Assembly (NCBI GenBank): GCA_905188195.1
Contig: CAJJKY010000002.1
Coordinates: 189,557 to 253,556, forward strand
From: Streptococcus parasanguinis
Lineage (GTDB): Bacteria > Bacillota > Bacilli > Lactobacillales > Streptococcaceae
Reading direction: 5' to 3'
Length of the DNA: 64,000 bases
Shown: positions 17,981-25,744 of the stretch, in pieces
Layout of the letters: the number at the start of each line of letters is the position of its first letter
How positions within the stretch are numbered: position 1 is the first letter of the stretch
Notes under the pieces: model-generated
Database searches by the model: none
What the model saw: the letters and a program-made list of their open reading frames with translations, nothing else
What the model was told of the DNA's origin: nothing
Position numbers and translations under genes: made by a program

Positions 17981-18847
17981 ATGATTAATTCAATTGTTTC
18001 ACAAGGTTTGATTTGGGCCATTTTAGGGTTAGGAATCTTTATGACGTTCCGAATTCTAGATTTTCCAGATATGACGACAGAAGGGTCCTTCCCGCTTGGA
18101 GGAGCGGTGGCGGTAACCTTGATTACCAAAGGGGTCAATCCACTCCTTGCGACGCTGGCTGCTATTGGAGCAGGGTGCTTGGCAGGACTTGCGACGGGTC
18201 TTCTCTACACAAAAGGAAGAATCCCGACACTCTTGTCAGGGATCCTCGTGATGACGTCTTGTAACTCGGTTATTCTCTTTGTCATGCAGCGGGCTAATTT
18301 GGGACTTCTGGGCTATAAAAAAATTCAGGAATTTCTTCCTTTTGCTAGTGGGTTCAATGAGATTCTGATTGGCTTGATTTTCGTAACGCTTGTGATCCTT
18401 GGTTTGATCTTCTTCTTGGATACACGCTTGGGTCAAGCCTATATTGCGACAGGGGACAATCCAGATATGGCCAAGAGCTTTGGGATCAACACCGACCGGA
18501 TGGAATTGATGGGCTTGGTCATTTCAAATGGGATTATTGCTCTTTCTGGTGCACTGATGGCCCAGCAAGAAGGCTATGCGGATGCTTCACGTGGGATTGG
18601 TGTCATTGTTATTGGGCTTGCCAGCCTCATTATTGGAGAGGTGCTCTTTTCAAATGTCACTTTGACAGAGCGCTTGCTCAGTATTGCGATCGGATCGATC
18701 GCCTACCAATTTTTGATTTGGGCCGTGATTGCGCTTGGCATCAATACCAGCTATATTCGAATCTTCAGTGCCTTGATCTTGGCTATCTGCCTGATGATTC
18801 CAACCTTTAAGGGAAAAATCATGAAAGGAGCGAAACTCAGTAAATGA
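17981..18847 (+). CDS. ABC transporter permease (TrpY-like family)
   Basis: A 288-residue integral membrane protein with about eight hydrophobic segments and the conserved early motif ILDFPDMTTEGSFPLGG. This belongs to the permease family related to the LivH/branched-chain type and includes streptococcal TrpY of the TrpXYZ aromatic amino-acid uptake system; the substrate cannot be read from this protein. The start has GAAGGGAG upstream. The gene overlaps the ATPase gene by four bases (ATGA), so the two are translationally coupled. The usual extracytoplasmic binding-protein gene is not next to it. Confidence 0.85.
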   Translation: MINSIVSQGLIWAILGLGIFMTFRILDFPDMTTEGSFPLGGAVAVTLITKGVNPLLATLAAIGAGCLAGLATGLLYTKGRIPTLLSGILVMTSCNSVILFVMQRANLGLLGYKKIQEFLPFASGFNEILIGLIFVTLVILGLIFFLDTRLGQAYIATGDNPDMAKSFGINTDRMELMGLVISNGIIALSGALMAQQEGYADASRGIGVIVIGLASLIIGEVLFSNVTLTERLLSIAIGSIAYQFLIWAVIALGINTSYIRIFSALILAICLMIPTFKGKIMKGAKLSK

Positions 18848-19608
18848 CAGCAATTGTAGAATTAAAAAATGTAACCAAAGACGTGAGCAATGGGATGAAC
18901 GAAGAAAAAGTCATTCTGGATGATGTCTCCTTGGAAATTCGAGAGCATGATTTTATCACGATTTTGGGGGGCAATGGAGCTGGAAAATCAACCCTCTTTA
19001 ATACCATTGCAGGGACGCTTCCGGTGAGCAGTGGGAAGATTTATATTCTAGGGGAAGATGTAACCAACTATTCTCCTGAAAAGAGAGCCAAGTACCTATC
19101 GCGGGTCTTTCAAGATCCTAAAATGGGCACAGCACCTCGCATGACAGTAGCGGAAAACCTCTTGGTAGCGAAGTTTCGCGGAGAAAAACGTGGCTTGATC
19201 CCGCGTCACTTGGCCAGCTATAAAGAAGAGTTTCAAACAGTCCTTGCTAAGATCGGTAATGGCTTGGAAAATCATATCAACACAGCCGTTGAGTTTCTAT
19301 CAGGGGGGCAACGACAAGCTTTGAGTCTGTTGATGGCGACACTGAAACGTCCAGAACTCCTGCTTCTAGACGAACACACTGCAGCCTTGGATCCAAAAAC
19401 CAGTCAGGCCCTCATGACCTTGACCGATGAGTTTGTGAAACAAGACGCTCTCACTGCTCTTATGATCACCCACCATATGGAAGATGCTTTGAAATATGGA
19501 AATCGCTTGATTGTCATGAAAGACGGACACATCGTCCAAGACCTCAACCAAGAAGAAAAAGCCCAAATGACCATCGCAGATTACTATCAATTGTTTGAGA
19601 AAGAATAA
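18844..19608 (+). CDS. ABC transporter ATP-binding protein (TrpZ-like)
   Basis: A 254-residue nucleotide-binding subunit partnering the permease just upstream. Walker A is GGNGAGKST near residue 42, the signature LSGGQRQ near 155 and Walker B LLLLDEHTAALD near 178, with the switch His in ITHHMED near 210. The Asp-Glu-His after Walker B (DEHTAALDPKT) is typical of this uptake-system branch. There is no classical terminator immediately after the stop; the hairpin of the intergenic repeat at 19628 begins 20 bases later and could end the transcript. Confidence 0.9.
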   Translation: MTAIVELKNVTKDVSNGMNEEKVILDDVSLEIREHDFITILGGNGAGKSTLFNTIAGTLPVSSGKIYILGEDVTNYSPEKRAKYLSRVFQDPKMGTAPRMTVAENLLVAKFRGEKRGLIPRHLASYKEEFQTVLAKIGNGLENHINTAVEFLSGGQRQALSLLMATLKRPELLLLDEHTAALDPKTSQALMTLTDEFVKQDALTALMITHHMEDALKYGNRLIVMKDGHIVQDLNQEEKAQMTIADYYQLFEKE

Positions 19609-19627
19609 GATACAAAGCCCGTAAAAT

Positions 19628-19740
19628 GGGAGTAGGACAGAAGCGATATCGTTCATGGCGCTTCGTCGTCCTACCCCCACAAGGCTGATTAGAATTCTTC
19701 CGAGCTGATTAAGCGAGAGAAGAGTTCAATCAGCTACTGT
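19628..19740 (+). repeat. Intergenic composite repeat, copy A (divergent, shortened)
   Basis: It begins with hairpin 1: GTAGGACAGAAGCG pairs with CGCTTCGTCGTCCTAC around a loop. A second stem follows, GCTGATT with AATCAGC, ending in CTACTGTG. Compared with copy B, stem bases differ on both sides in ways that keep pairing (GTAGGAC/GTCCTAC against GTGGGAC/GTCCCAC). The terminal hairpin present in B and C is not recognisable. Confidence 0.75.
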
Positions 19741-19903
19741 GTCTTGCCTAGGTGCTTCACTAAGATACAAACTCATTTTAGAAACGTTTCTCACGGCGGG
19801 AAGTTTTAGAGTATGTTTGTATGAGCCTAATAGAATCGATTGATTTTAATTTTTTAGTAACACTTAGGTTGTTTGATGTGGAAGTAGTTTGTCTGCATGC
19901 TAG

Positions 19904-20090
19904 AGAGTGGGACAGAAATCGGTAATTCGTTAGAATTCGATTTCGTCGTCCCACCTCCGCACAGTTGAGAAGGGCTGTAAAAGCTGATGAAATCAGTGTA
20001 GTAGAGCCCACTCAACCACTGCGTATTGCTCGACAATCCAAAAATAATTGAGAGGCTAGGACTTTTGTCCCATCCTCTTTTCTTTTCCTT
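19904..20090 (+). repeat. Intergenic composite repeat, copy B
   Basis: Three parts are visible. Hairpin 1 is GTGGGACAGAAATCG with CGATTTCGTCGTCCCAC. Hairpin 2 has the arms CAGTTGAG and CTCAACCACTG around a variable tip. Hairpin 3 is AGAGGCTAGGAC with GTCCCATCCTCT around TTTT, terminator-like. An almost identical arrangement occurs inverted at 59025-59252 with a different tip in hairpin 2. The 19741-19903 stretch between copies A and B shows nothing I can identify. Confidence 0.85.
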
Positions 20091-20141
20091 AAATCATCTA
20101 TGAAACCGATAAAAATTGGAACTAGTTTCAGCTGAAATCGC

Positions 20142-20170
20142 TTGCAATTACTTAGGTAGCTGAGTATAAT
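20142..20170 (+). promoter_or_regulatory. Strong sigma-A promoter for the leader/ncRNA at 20177
   Basis: TTGCAA at 20142-20147 and consensus TATAAT at 20165-20170 with a spacer of exactly 17 bases. The next substantial gene starts 440 bases downstream, beyond a terminator. Confidence 0.8.
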
Positions 20171-20176
20171 ATAGTT

Positions 20177-20595
20177 AGAAAGATAAAGAAGGGATTGATA
20201 CCAATGCCTTATCGAGTTAAAATTTAGGTTACTTCGTTTTAGGTCTGTTTTGCTGATATCTGTTCATGCTCTTATCGTAAAAGAGCAGTCATGTCGTGTG
20301 TGTCGGATCGGTTGGACGGTCGGGCAAACCTGCTTAGTTTGTCCGGAGACATAAGAAAACGTGGAAATAGTAGGTAGAAGCTTTTTGTAAAGGTTTTCAA
20401 ACTTCGATGCGTCCAGTCGAAAACTAATCATTTGGATTTGGGATAGCAAAGAAAACCTCTGGTATTTTATACAAATACTATTAAATGAAATCAACATCAT
20501 AAGCATTGTTTTGTTAGCCAAAAGGTTAATTGCACCAAGTCAGTGAAGCAGACCAGGCCTCTAGTCCCGTAAGACTGGAGGCCATTTTTATAAAA
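20177..20595 (+). ncRNA. Unidentified ~415-nt structured RNA or attenuated leader
   Basis: The segment runs from a near-perfect promoter to a strong terminator. Hairpins visible: TGCTCTT/AAGAGCA (20267-20287); an enclosing stem ATGTC (20291-20295) with GACAT (20348-20352) holding CGGGCAAAC (20321-20329) paired with GTTTGTCCG (20337-20345); GTTTTC/GAAAAC near 20392-20425; GTATTT/AAATAC near 20471-20487; and the terminator. A short ORF with a weak Shine-Dalgarno (MPYRVKI, ATG at 20203) sits near the 5' end, and a 28-codon ORF starts near 20291; neither looks like a known protein. The terminator is only 27 bases before the start codon of the downstream gene, so it could be an attenuator for that gene. 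T-box, tmRNA and RNase P signatures are absent. Confidence 0.55.
20556..20590 (+). terminator. Terminator or attenuator upstream of the 20617 gene
   Basis: GGCCTCTAGTC (20556-20566) pairs with GACTGGAGGCC (20573-20583) around CCGTAA, followed by ATTTTTA. The ribosome binding site of the next gene lies just beyond it. Confidence 0.85.
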
Positions 20596-20616
20596 TACTC
20601 AGGAGGAGGTGAGAGT

Positions 20617-21159
20617 ATGGGATTGTCGTATGCGCAAGAATATAGTTGTCGTGACCATTTTCGGCAAAGAGCTTTTGAGCGCTTTGGCGTAGATGATCAG
20701 CACTTGAATAAGTGGATCAACCAACACCTCTCCTCCCTCTCTCCTTATGATAGTAATGTGGATCAACCCGCCAACACAGAAGCCTATGTAGCAAGTGATG
20801 GCGTCATCTTTGTATGCAATATCAAAAGTCGGGAGTTCATCACTTGCTTTAAGGCGGTTAATTACCAAGAATCTAAGGAAGAAGAGGAAGCCTATACGGA
20901 CATTCACGAAAACAGTGTCGCTTCCTTCAAAAAAGATGTGAACCACCTAGTCAATCGCTACCGACTCAAGGAAGCCAAAGAGCTGTTTGAAAACATTGGG
21001 GAGGACTTGGATGACTTTTATCGCCTGTCCCAAGCGGTCAAGAACGGCCAATTGAGCGAACGAAATAGTAAGCGCCTAGAGGAATTGTTAGGCAAGTTTC
21101 ATGTGATCAAGGCAGCCATGCGGATCATTGAAAATAAACGGGGAGATTACCATCTTTAG
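20617..21159 (+). CDS. Hypothetical protein, 180 residues
   Basis: I do not recognise a family. The protein is soluble, charged and has no signal peptide or membrane segment; the C-terminal half (from about residue 100) is rich in Lys, Glu and Leu and probably helical. The first third has Cys and His residues (SCRDHFRQRAF), and another Cys occurs in FVCNIKSREFITCFK. The ATG at 20617 is preceded by AGGAGGAGGTGAG, a very strong ribosome binding site; an in-frame TTG at 20530 would place the start inside the upstream RNA before the terminator and is rejected. The strong terminator in front of it suggests conditional readthrough. It has its own terminator and is separate from rnjB. Confidence 0.7.
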   Translation: MGLSYAQEYSCRDHFRQRAFERFGVDDQHLNKWINQHLSSLSPYDSNVDQPANTEAYVASDGVIFVCNIKSREFITCFKAVNYQESKEEEEAYTDIHENSVASFKKDVNHLVNRYRLKEAKELFENIGEDLDDFYRLSQAVKNGQLSERNSKRLEELLGKFHVIKAAMRIIENKRGDYHL

Positions 21160-21193
21160 GGTCTTTTCCCCCTAAAAATAGGCGCCTAGAAGC

Positions 21194-21226
21194 CCTCTCA
21201 TCTACTTCAGATGAGAGGACTTTTTT
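21194..21226 (+). terminator. Terminator after the 180-residue hypothetical gene
   Basis: CCTCTCATCT and AGATGAGAGG form a perfect 10-bp stem around ACTTC, followed by AC and six Ts. Confidence 0.9.
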
Positions 21227-21241
21227 GCTGTGGAAAGCTTT

Positions 21242-21270
21242 TTGAAAAAAAGAGAAAAAAATTGTATAAT
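21242..21270 (+). promoter_or_regulatory. Promoter of rnjB
   Basis: TTGAAA at 21242-21247 and TATAAT at 21265-21270, 17 bases apart. The leader to the GTG at 21363 is about 85 nt and contains a 7-codon ORF (MQVFAKL) without an obvious ribosome binding site. Confidence 0.75.
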
Positions 21271-21362
21271 AGAGTGGATATGCAAGTATTTGCAAAGCTG
21301 TAATTCGACTTGGGCGACCAAGGACCGTAAGTATTAAAATAATCACACTAAAGGAGACAACA

Positions 21363-23024
21363 GTGAGTAGTATTAAATTAGTCACTCTTGGCGGTGTTCG
21401 AGAAAATGGGAAAAATCTCTACGTTGCCGAAGTGAACGATTCAATTTTTGTCTTGGATGCAGGTTTGAAGTATCCAGAAAATGAGCAACTTGGGGTGGAT
21501 GTCGTCATCCCTAACATGGATTATCTATTTGAAAACAAGGACCGCATTGCGGGTGTTTTCTTGACCCATGGTCACGCGGATGCCATTGGGGCCTTGCCTT
21601 ATCTTTTGGCGGAAGCGAAAGTCCCTGTATTCGGGACCGAGTTGACCATTGAGTTGGCTAAACTCTTTGTAAAAAGCAATGACAGTGTGAAGAAATTCAA
21701 CGACTTCCATGTCATCGATCAGAATTCTGAGATTGATTTTGGTGATGCCGTCGTGTCTTTCTTTCAAACAACCCACTCCATCCCTGAAAGTATCGGGATT
21801 GTGATTGGCACTCCTGAGGGCAATATCGTCTACACAGGAGACTTTAAATTTGACCAAACTGCCAGCGAGTCCTACGCGACAGACTTTGCTCGTCTAGCTG
21901 AGATTGGACGCGAAGGCGTGCTCGCTCTCTTGAGTGATTCGGCCAATGCGGATAGTAATATTCAAGTTGCCAGTGAGCAAGAAGTAGGCGATGCCATCTT
22001 AGATACGATTGCAGACTGGGATGGTCGTGTCATCGTAGCTGCGGTAGCCAGCAACCTTTCTCGGATCCAGCAGGTCTTTGATGCTGCGGCTGAGACTGGC
22101 CGTCGAGTGGTCTTGACAGGGTTTGATGTGGAAAACATCGTCCGCACAGCTATTCGCTTGAACAAATTGTCTCTTGCCAACGAAAAACTCTTGATCAAGC
22201 CAAAAGAAATGAGCCGTTTTGAAGATCATGAATTGATCATTTTGGAAACAGGCCGGATGGGTGAGCCGATCAACGGTTTGCGCAAGATGTCTATTGGCCG
22301 TCACCGTTATGTGGAAATCAAAGATGGGGACTTGGTCTACGTTGTCACAACACCATCTATTGCTAAAGAAGCTGTGGTGGCTCGTGTGGAAAACATGATC
22401 TACCAAGCAGGTGGCATTGTCAAATTGATCACGTCAAGCTTGCGCGTGTCTGGTCACGGAAACGCACGGGACTTGCAGTTGATGATCAACCTTCTTCGTC
22501 CTAAATACCTCTTCCCGATCCAAGGGGAATACCGCGAATTGGATGCCCATGCACGAGTAGCGATGGAAGTCGGTATCTTGCCTGAAAATATCTTTATTCC
22601 AAAACGCGGCACTGTGATGGAGTACGAAAAGGGGGACTTCGTCCCTGCCGGTAGCGTCTCAGCTGGAGATGTCATGATCGATGGGAATGCCATTGGTGAT
22701 GTGGGCAATATCGTCCTTCGTGACCGCAAGGTCTTGTCAGAAGACGGGATCTTTATCGTGGCGCTCACCGTGAATCGCAAAGAGAAGAAGATTATTTCCA
22801 AAGCGCGCGTGCACACCCGTGGTTTTGTCTATGTCAAGAAGAGTCGGGATATTCTTCGTGAAAGTTGCGAATTGGTCAACCAAAGCGTTGAAGACTATTT
22901 GGCGCAAGACAGCTTTGACTGGGGTGAGTTAAAAGGTTTGGTACGCGACAACTTGTCTAAGTTCTTATTTGAACAAACCAAACGCCGTCCAGCCATCCTA
23001 CCAGTCGTGATGGAAGTAAAATAA
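21363..23024 (+). CDS. rnjB: Ribonuclease J2
   Basis: A 553-residue metallo-beta-lactamase/beta-CASP ribonuclease acting in mRNA decay and RNA processing, normally in complex with RNase J1. The lactamase motif is HGHADAIG at residues 69-76, whereas RNase J1 has HGHEDHIG; the missing His and changed Glu are typical of J2, which has weak catalytic activity of its own. Downstream motifs TGDFKFD, SGHGNARD and KTKRRP-like (QTKRRPAILPVVMEVK end) fit the family. The start is GTG with AAAGGAG eight bases upstream. The pairing with estA just downstream matches the arrangement in S. pneumoniae. The gene is complete and conserved. Confidence 0.92.
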   Translation: MSSIKLVTLGGVRENGKNLYVAEVNDSIFVLDAGLKYPENEQLGVDVVIPNMDYLFENKDRIAGVFLTHGHADAIGALPYLLAEAKVPVFGTELTIELAKLFVKSNDSVKKFNDFHVIDQNSEIDFGDAVVSFFQTTHSIPESIGIVIGTPEGNIVYTGDFKFDQTASESYATDFARLAEIGREGVLALLSDSANADSNIQVASEQEVGDAILDTIADWDGRVIVAAVASNLSRIQQVFDAAAETGRRVVLTGFDVENIVRTAIRLNKLSLANEKLLIKPKEMSRFEDHELIILETGRMGEPINGLRKMSIGRHRYVEIKDGDLVYVVTTPSIAKEAVVARVENMIYQAGGIVKLITSSLRVSGHGNARDLQLMINLLRPKYLFPIQGEYRELDAHARVAMEVGILPENIFIPKRGTVMEYEKGDFVPAGSVSAGDVMIDGNAIGDVGNIVLRDRKVLSEDGIFIVALTVNRKEKKIISKARVHTRGFVYVKKSRDILRESCELVNQSVEDYLAQDSFDWGELKGLVRDNLSKFLFEQTKRRPAILPVVMEVK

Positions 23025-23036
23025 TAGAAGAAATGG

Positions 23037-23073
23037 AAACGCTTGGCGGCCGAAGGCTTGCCGAGTGTTTTTA
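23037..23073 (+). terminator. Hairpin between rnjB and estA
   Basis: AAACGCTTGGC pairs with GCCGAGTGTTT (with G-U pairs) around a 12-base loop and runs into a T-tract. It may reduce readthrough from rnjB into estA; no separate estA promoter is evident. Confidence 0.6.
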
Positions 23074-23094
23074 ACAGTAGAAAGAGGAAATCAA

Positions 23095-23877
23095 ATGGCA
23101 GTTATGCAGATTGAGTATTATTCAGAAGCCTTGAAGATGGAGTGGGGCGTGTCCGTCCTTTATCCCGATGCATCGCGCGTGGAAGATCCAGCGGATACGG
23201 ATATTCCGGTCCTTTATCTCTTGCACGGGATGAATGGCAACCACCACTCTTGGTTGAAGCGGACTAATGTGGAGCGCATTTTGCGAAATACCAATCTGAT
23301 CGTGGTCCTGCCTAATACCAATAATGGCTTTTACACAGATACCCAGTATGGCTACAACTACTACACGGCCATTGCGGAGGAATTGCCAGCGACTCTTTCT
23401 CGCTTCTTCCCTAATATGACCAAGAAACGGGAGAAGACCTTTATTGCTGGCCTATCCATGGGCGGCTATGGATCAATGCTCTTGGCTCTCAAGACAAATC
23501 GTTTCTCCCATGCGGCTAGTTTTTCCGGAGCCCTAAGTTTCCACGATCGAGATTTTGAAAACAATGACTTGGAACAACCAGCTTTTTGGAAGGGGATCTT
23601 TGGAGAGATTGAGGATTGGACGACCAGTCCCTATTCGCTAGAGACTGCTGCCAAGAAGTTTTCAGATAAGAAGACCAAACTCTGGATCTGGTGTGGGGAG
23701 CAGGATTTCCTTTATGAGGCCAATAATTTTGAAGTCAAGGAACTAGAAAAGTTAGGTTTGGATGTCACCTATACCCACAGCCCAGGTAAGCACGAATGGT
23801 TCTACTGGGAACGTGAGTTGGAGCACTTTTTACAAACCCTACCAATCGACTTTGAATTGGAAGAACGGTTAAAATAA
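23095..23877 (+). CDS. estA: Carboxylesterase (tributyrin esterase family)
   Basis: A 260-residue alpha/beta-hydrolase of the esterase D/EstA family, acting on short-chain acyl esters including acetylated sugars. The nucleophile elbow GLSMGGYG places Ser121 exactly where pneumococcal EstA has it; LLHGMNGNH near residue 43 forms the oxyanion side, an acidic residue lies in CGEQDFLYEANN, and the catalytic His is in SPGKHEWFYWE. No signal peptide. I placed the start at the ATG at 23095 because AGAGGAAAT precedes it; ten extra upstream codons are possible but lack a ribosome binding site. Confidence 0.9.
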   Translation: MAVMQIEYYSEALKMEWGVSVLYPDASRVEDPADTDIPVLYLLHGMNGNHHSWLKRTNVERILRNTNLIVVLPNTNNGFYTDTQYGYNYYTAIAEELPATLSRFFPNMTKKREKTFIAGLSMGGYGSMLLALKTNRFSHAASFSGALSFHDRDFENNDLEQPAFWKGIFGEIEDWTTSPYSLETAAKKFSDKKTKLWIWCGEQDFLYEANNFEVKELEKLGLDVTYTHSPGKHEWFYWERELEHFLQTLPIDFELEERLK

Positions 23878-23899
23878 GATCCAAATAGATTGGATATCA

Positions 23900-23926
23900 G
23901 TCAGAGCATTTGTTCTGGCTTTTTTC
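23900..23926 (+). terminator. Terminator after estA
   Basis: GTCAGAG pairs with TTCTGGC around CATTTG, followed by six Ts. Confidence 0.7.
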
Positions 23927-23985
23927 CTATACATAGGAAGAAAGGCTAGAAAGGTCACTTATTCATTTCAGTCCTGCTTTCTTTG

Positions 23986-23994
23986 TGGTATAAT
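23986..23994 (+). promoter_or_regulatory. Extended -10 promoter of gltX
   Basis: TGG immediately before TATAAT (23989-23994) gives an extended -10; the -35 region is weak. The leader to the gltX ATG is about 48 nt, with AGGAGAGAA before the start. Confidence 0.65.
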
Positions 23995-24048
23995 AGGAAC
24001 GATTGAAAAATGAGCTAGAAATAGCGAACAAGATAATAGGAGAGAAAT

Positions 24049-25506
24049 ATGGCAAAAGATATTCGTGTGCGTTATGCACCAAGTCCAACAGGGCTACTAC
24101 ACATCGGAAATGCTCGTACAGCATTGTTTAACTACTTGTATGCGCGTCACCATGGTGGAACCTTTATCATCCGTATCGAGGATACAGACCGCAAACGTCA
24201 CGTCGAAGACGGCGAACGTTCACAGCTTGAAAACCTTCGTTGGTTGGGCATGGACTGGGATGAAAGCCCAGAGACGCATGAAAACTACCGCCAGTCTGAA
24301 CGTTTGGAACTCTATCAAAAATACATTGACCAACTCTTGGCCGAAGGAAAAGCCTACAAATCTTACGTCACCGAAGAAGAGTTGGCAGCAGAACGTGAAC
24401 GCCAAGAAGCAGCTGGGGAAACACCTCGCTACATCAACGAATACCTTGGCATGAGCGAAGAAGAAAAAGCAGCTTATATCGCAGAACGTGAAGCAGCGGG
24501 TGTGATTCCAACAGTTCGTTTGGCAGTGAATGAGTCTGGTATCTACAAATGGCATGATATGGTCAAAGGCGATATCGAGTTTGAAGGTGGCAATATCGGT
24601 GGTGACTGGGTCATCCAAAAGAAAGATGGCTATCCAACTTATAACTTTGCCGTTGTGATCGATGACCACGATATGCAAATCTCTCACGTGATCCGTGGAG
24701 ATGACCACATCGCCAACACTCCAAAACAACTCATGGTCTATGAAGCGCTTGGATGGGAAGCGCCAGAGTTCGGTCACATGACCCTGATCATCAACTCTGA
24801 AACTGGTAAGAAGTTGTCTAAACGGGATACCAATACCCTTCAGTTCATCGAAGATTACCGGAAGAAAGGTTACCTTCCAGAAGCAGTCTTTAACTTTATC
24901 GCTCTTCTTGGTTGGAACCCTGGTGGGGAAGACGAAATCTTCTCTCGCGAAGAACTCATCAAACTCTTTGATGAAAACCGTCTCAGCAAGTCTCCAGCAG
25001 CTTTCGACCAAAAGAAAATGGATTGGATGAGCAATGAGTACATCAAGAATGCGGATCTTGAGACTATCTTTGAAATGGCCAAACCATTCCTCGAAGAAGC
25101 AGGACGTTTGACAGACAAGGCTGAGAAATTGGTGGAACTTTACAAACCACAAATGAAGTCCGTGGATGAAATCGTTCCATTGACAGACCTCTTCTTCTCA
25201 GACTTCCCAGAATTGACAGAAGCTGAGAAAGAAGTCATGGCTGGTGAAACCGTGCCAACGGTACTTGAAGCCTTCAAAGCAAAACTTGAAGCCATGTCAG
25301 ACGATGAGTTTGTGGCTGAAAATATCTTCCCACAAATCAAAGCGGTTCAAAAAGAAACTGGTATCAAAGGAAAGAATCTCTTTATGCCAATCCGTATTGC
25401 CGTTTCAGGTGAAATGCATGGTCCTGAATTGCCAGATACCATCTACTTGCTTGGACGCGAAAAATCCATCCAACACATTGAAAGTATGTTGGAAAAAATC
25501 AGATAA
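24049..25506 (+). CDS. gltX: Glutamyl-tRNA synthetase
   Basis: A 485-residue class I aminoacyl-tRNA synthetase that charges tRNA-Glu with glutamate and, in bacteria lacking GlnRS, also tRNA-Gln for later amidation. The HIGH-type motif is PSPTGLLHIGNART at residues 10-23, and the KMSKS-type motif is KKLSKRD near 255. Length is normal for the discriminating or non-discriminating bacterial enzyme. It is flanked by its own promoter and terminator, so it is a single-gene unit immediately left of the SRR adhesin island. Confidence 0.97.
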   Translation: MAKDIRVRYAPSPTGLLHIGNARTALFNYLYARHHGGTFIIRIEDTDRKRHVEDGERSQLENLRWLGMDWDESPETHENYRQSERLELYQKYIDQLLAEGKAYKSYVTEEELAAERERQEAAGETPRYINEYLGMSEEEKAAYIAEREAAGVIPTVRLAVNESGIYKWHDMVKGDIEFEGGNIGGDWVIQKKDGYPTYNFAVVIDDHDMQISHVIRGDDHIANTPKQLMVYEALGWEAPEFGHMTLIINSETGKKLSKRDTNTLQFIEDYRKKGYLPEAVFNFIALLGWNPGGEDEIFSREELIKLFDENRLSKSPAAFDQKKMDWMSNEYIKNADLETIFEMAKPFLEEAGRLTDKAEKLVELYKPQMKSVDEIVPLTDLFFSDFPELTEAEKEVMAGETVPTVLEAFKAKLEAMSDDEFVAENIFPQIKAVQKETGIKGKNLFMPIRIAVSGEMHGPELPDTIYLLGREKSIQHIESMLEKIR

Positions 25507-25513
25507 TTATCAG

Positions 25514-25542
25514 AAAAGCCCCTATTAAATGGGGCTTTTTGT
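25514..25542 (+). terminator. Terminator after gltX
   Basis: AAAAGCCCC and GGGGCTTTTT pair around TATTAAAT. This marks the left border of the adhesin island; 25543-25700 is AT-rich without any gene I can support. Confidence 0.9.
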
Positions 25543-25675
25543 TTTACTTCTAAAGTCAAAGTATTATAGGATTTTTTCAAAAAATTGCCCCGACTTGACA
25601 AATTGATCCTACTGAAAACGATTTTATCACTATCTAAAACAAAAATTATAAAAAAATAGCAATAATTAAGAATAA

Positions 25676-25708
25676 TTACTTTCAAAAATCGACAGATTAG
25701 TCTATAAT
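25676..25708 (+). promoter_or_regulatory. Promoter region of the first SRR adhesin gene
   Basis: A consensus TATAAT at 25703-25708 has no good -35 at the standard distance. A TTACTT element at 25676-25681 recurs at a similar distance upstream of the other two SRR genes (31793 and 39714). Confidence 0.55.
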
Positions 25709-25744
25709 GTTAGGGAAATAAAAAATGTAAATAAGGAGACAGAA

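Noticed and set aside
20264..20521. An 85-codon minus-strand frame within the 20177 RNA region
   Set aside because: No ribosome binding site, no recognisable protein, and the region is better explained as a structured plus-strand transcript.
20177..20595. T-box, tmRNA or RNase P RNA
   Set aside because: The T-box antiterminator sequence, the tmRNA tRNA-like ends and the RNase P core sequence GAGGAAAGTCC are all absent.
24220..25152. A 310-codon minus-strand frame opposite gltX
   Set aside because: Antisense to a clear housekeeping gene; no start signals and cysteine/phenylalanine-rich shadow composition.
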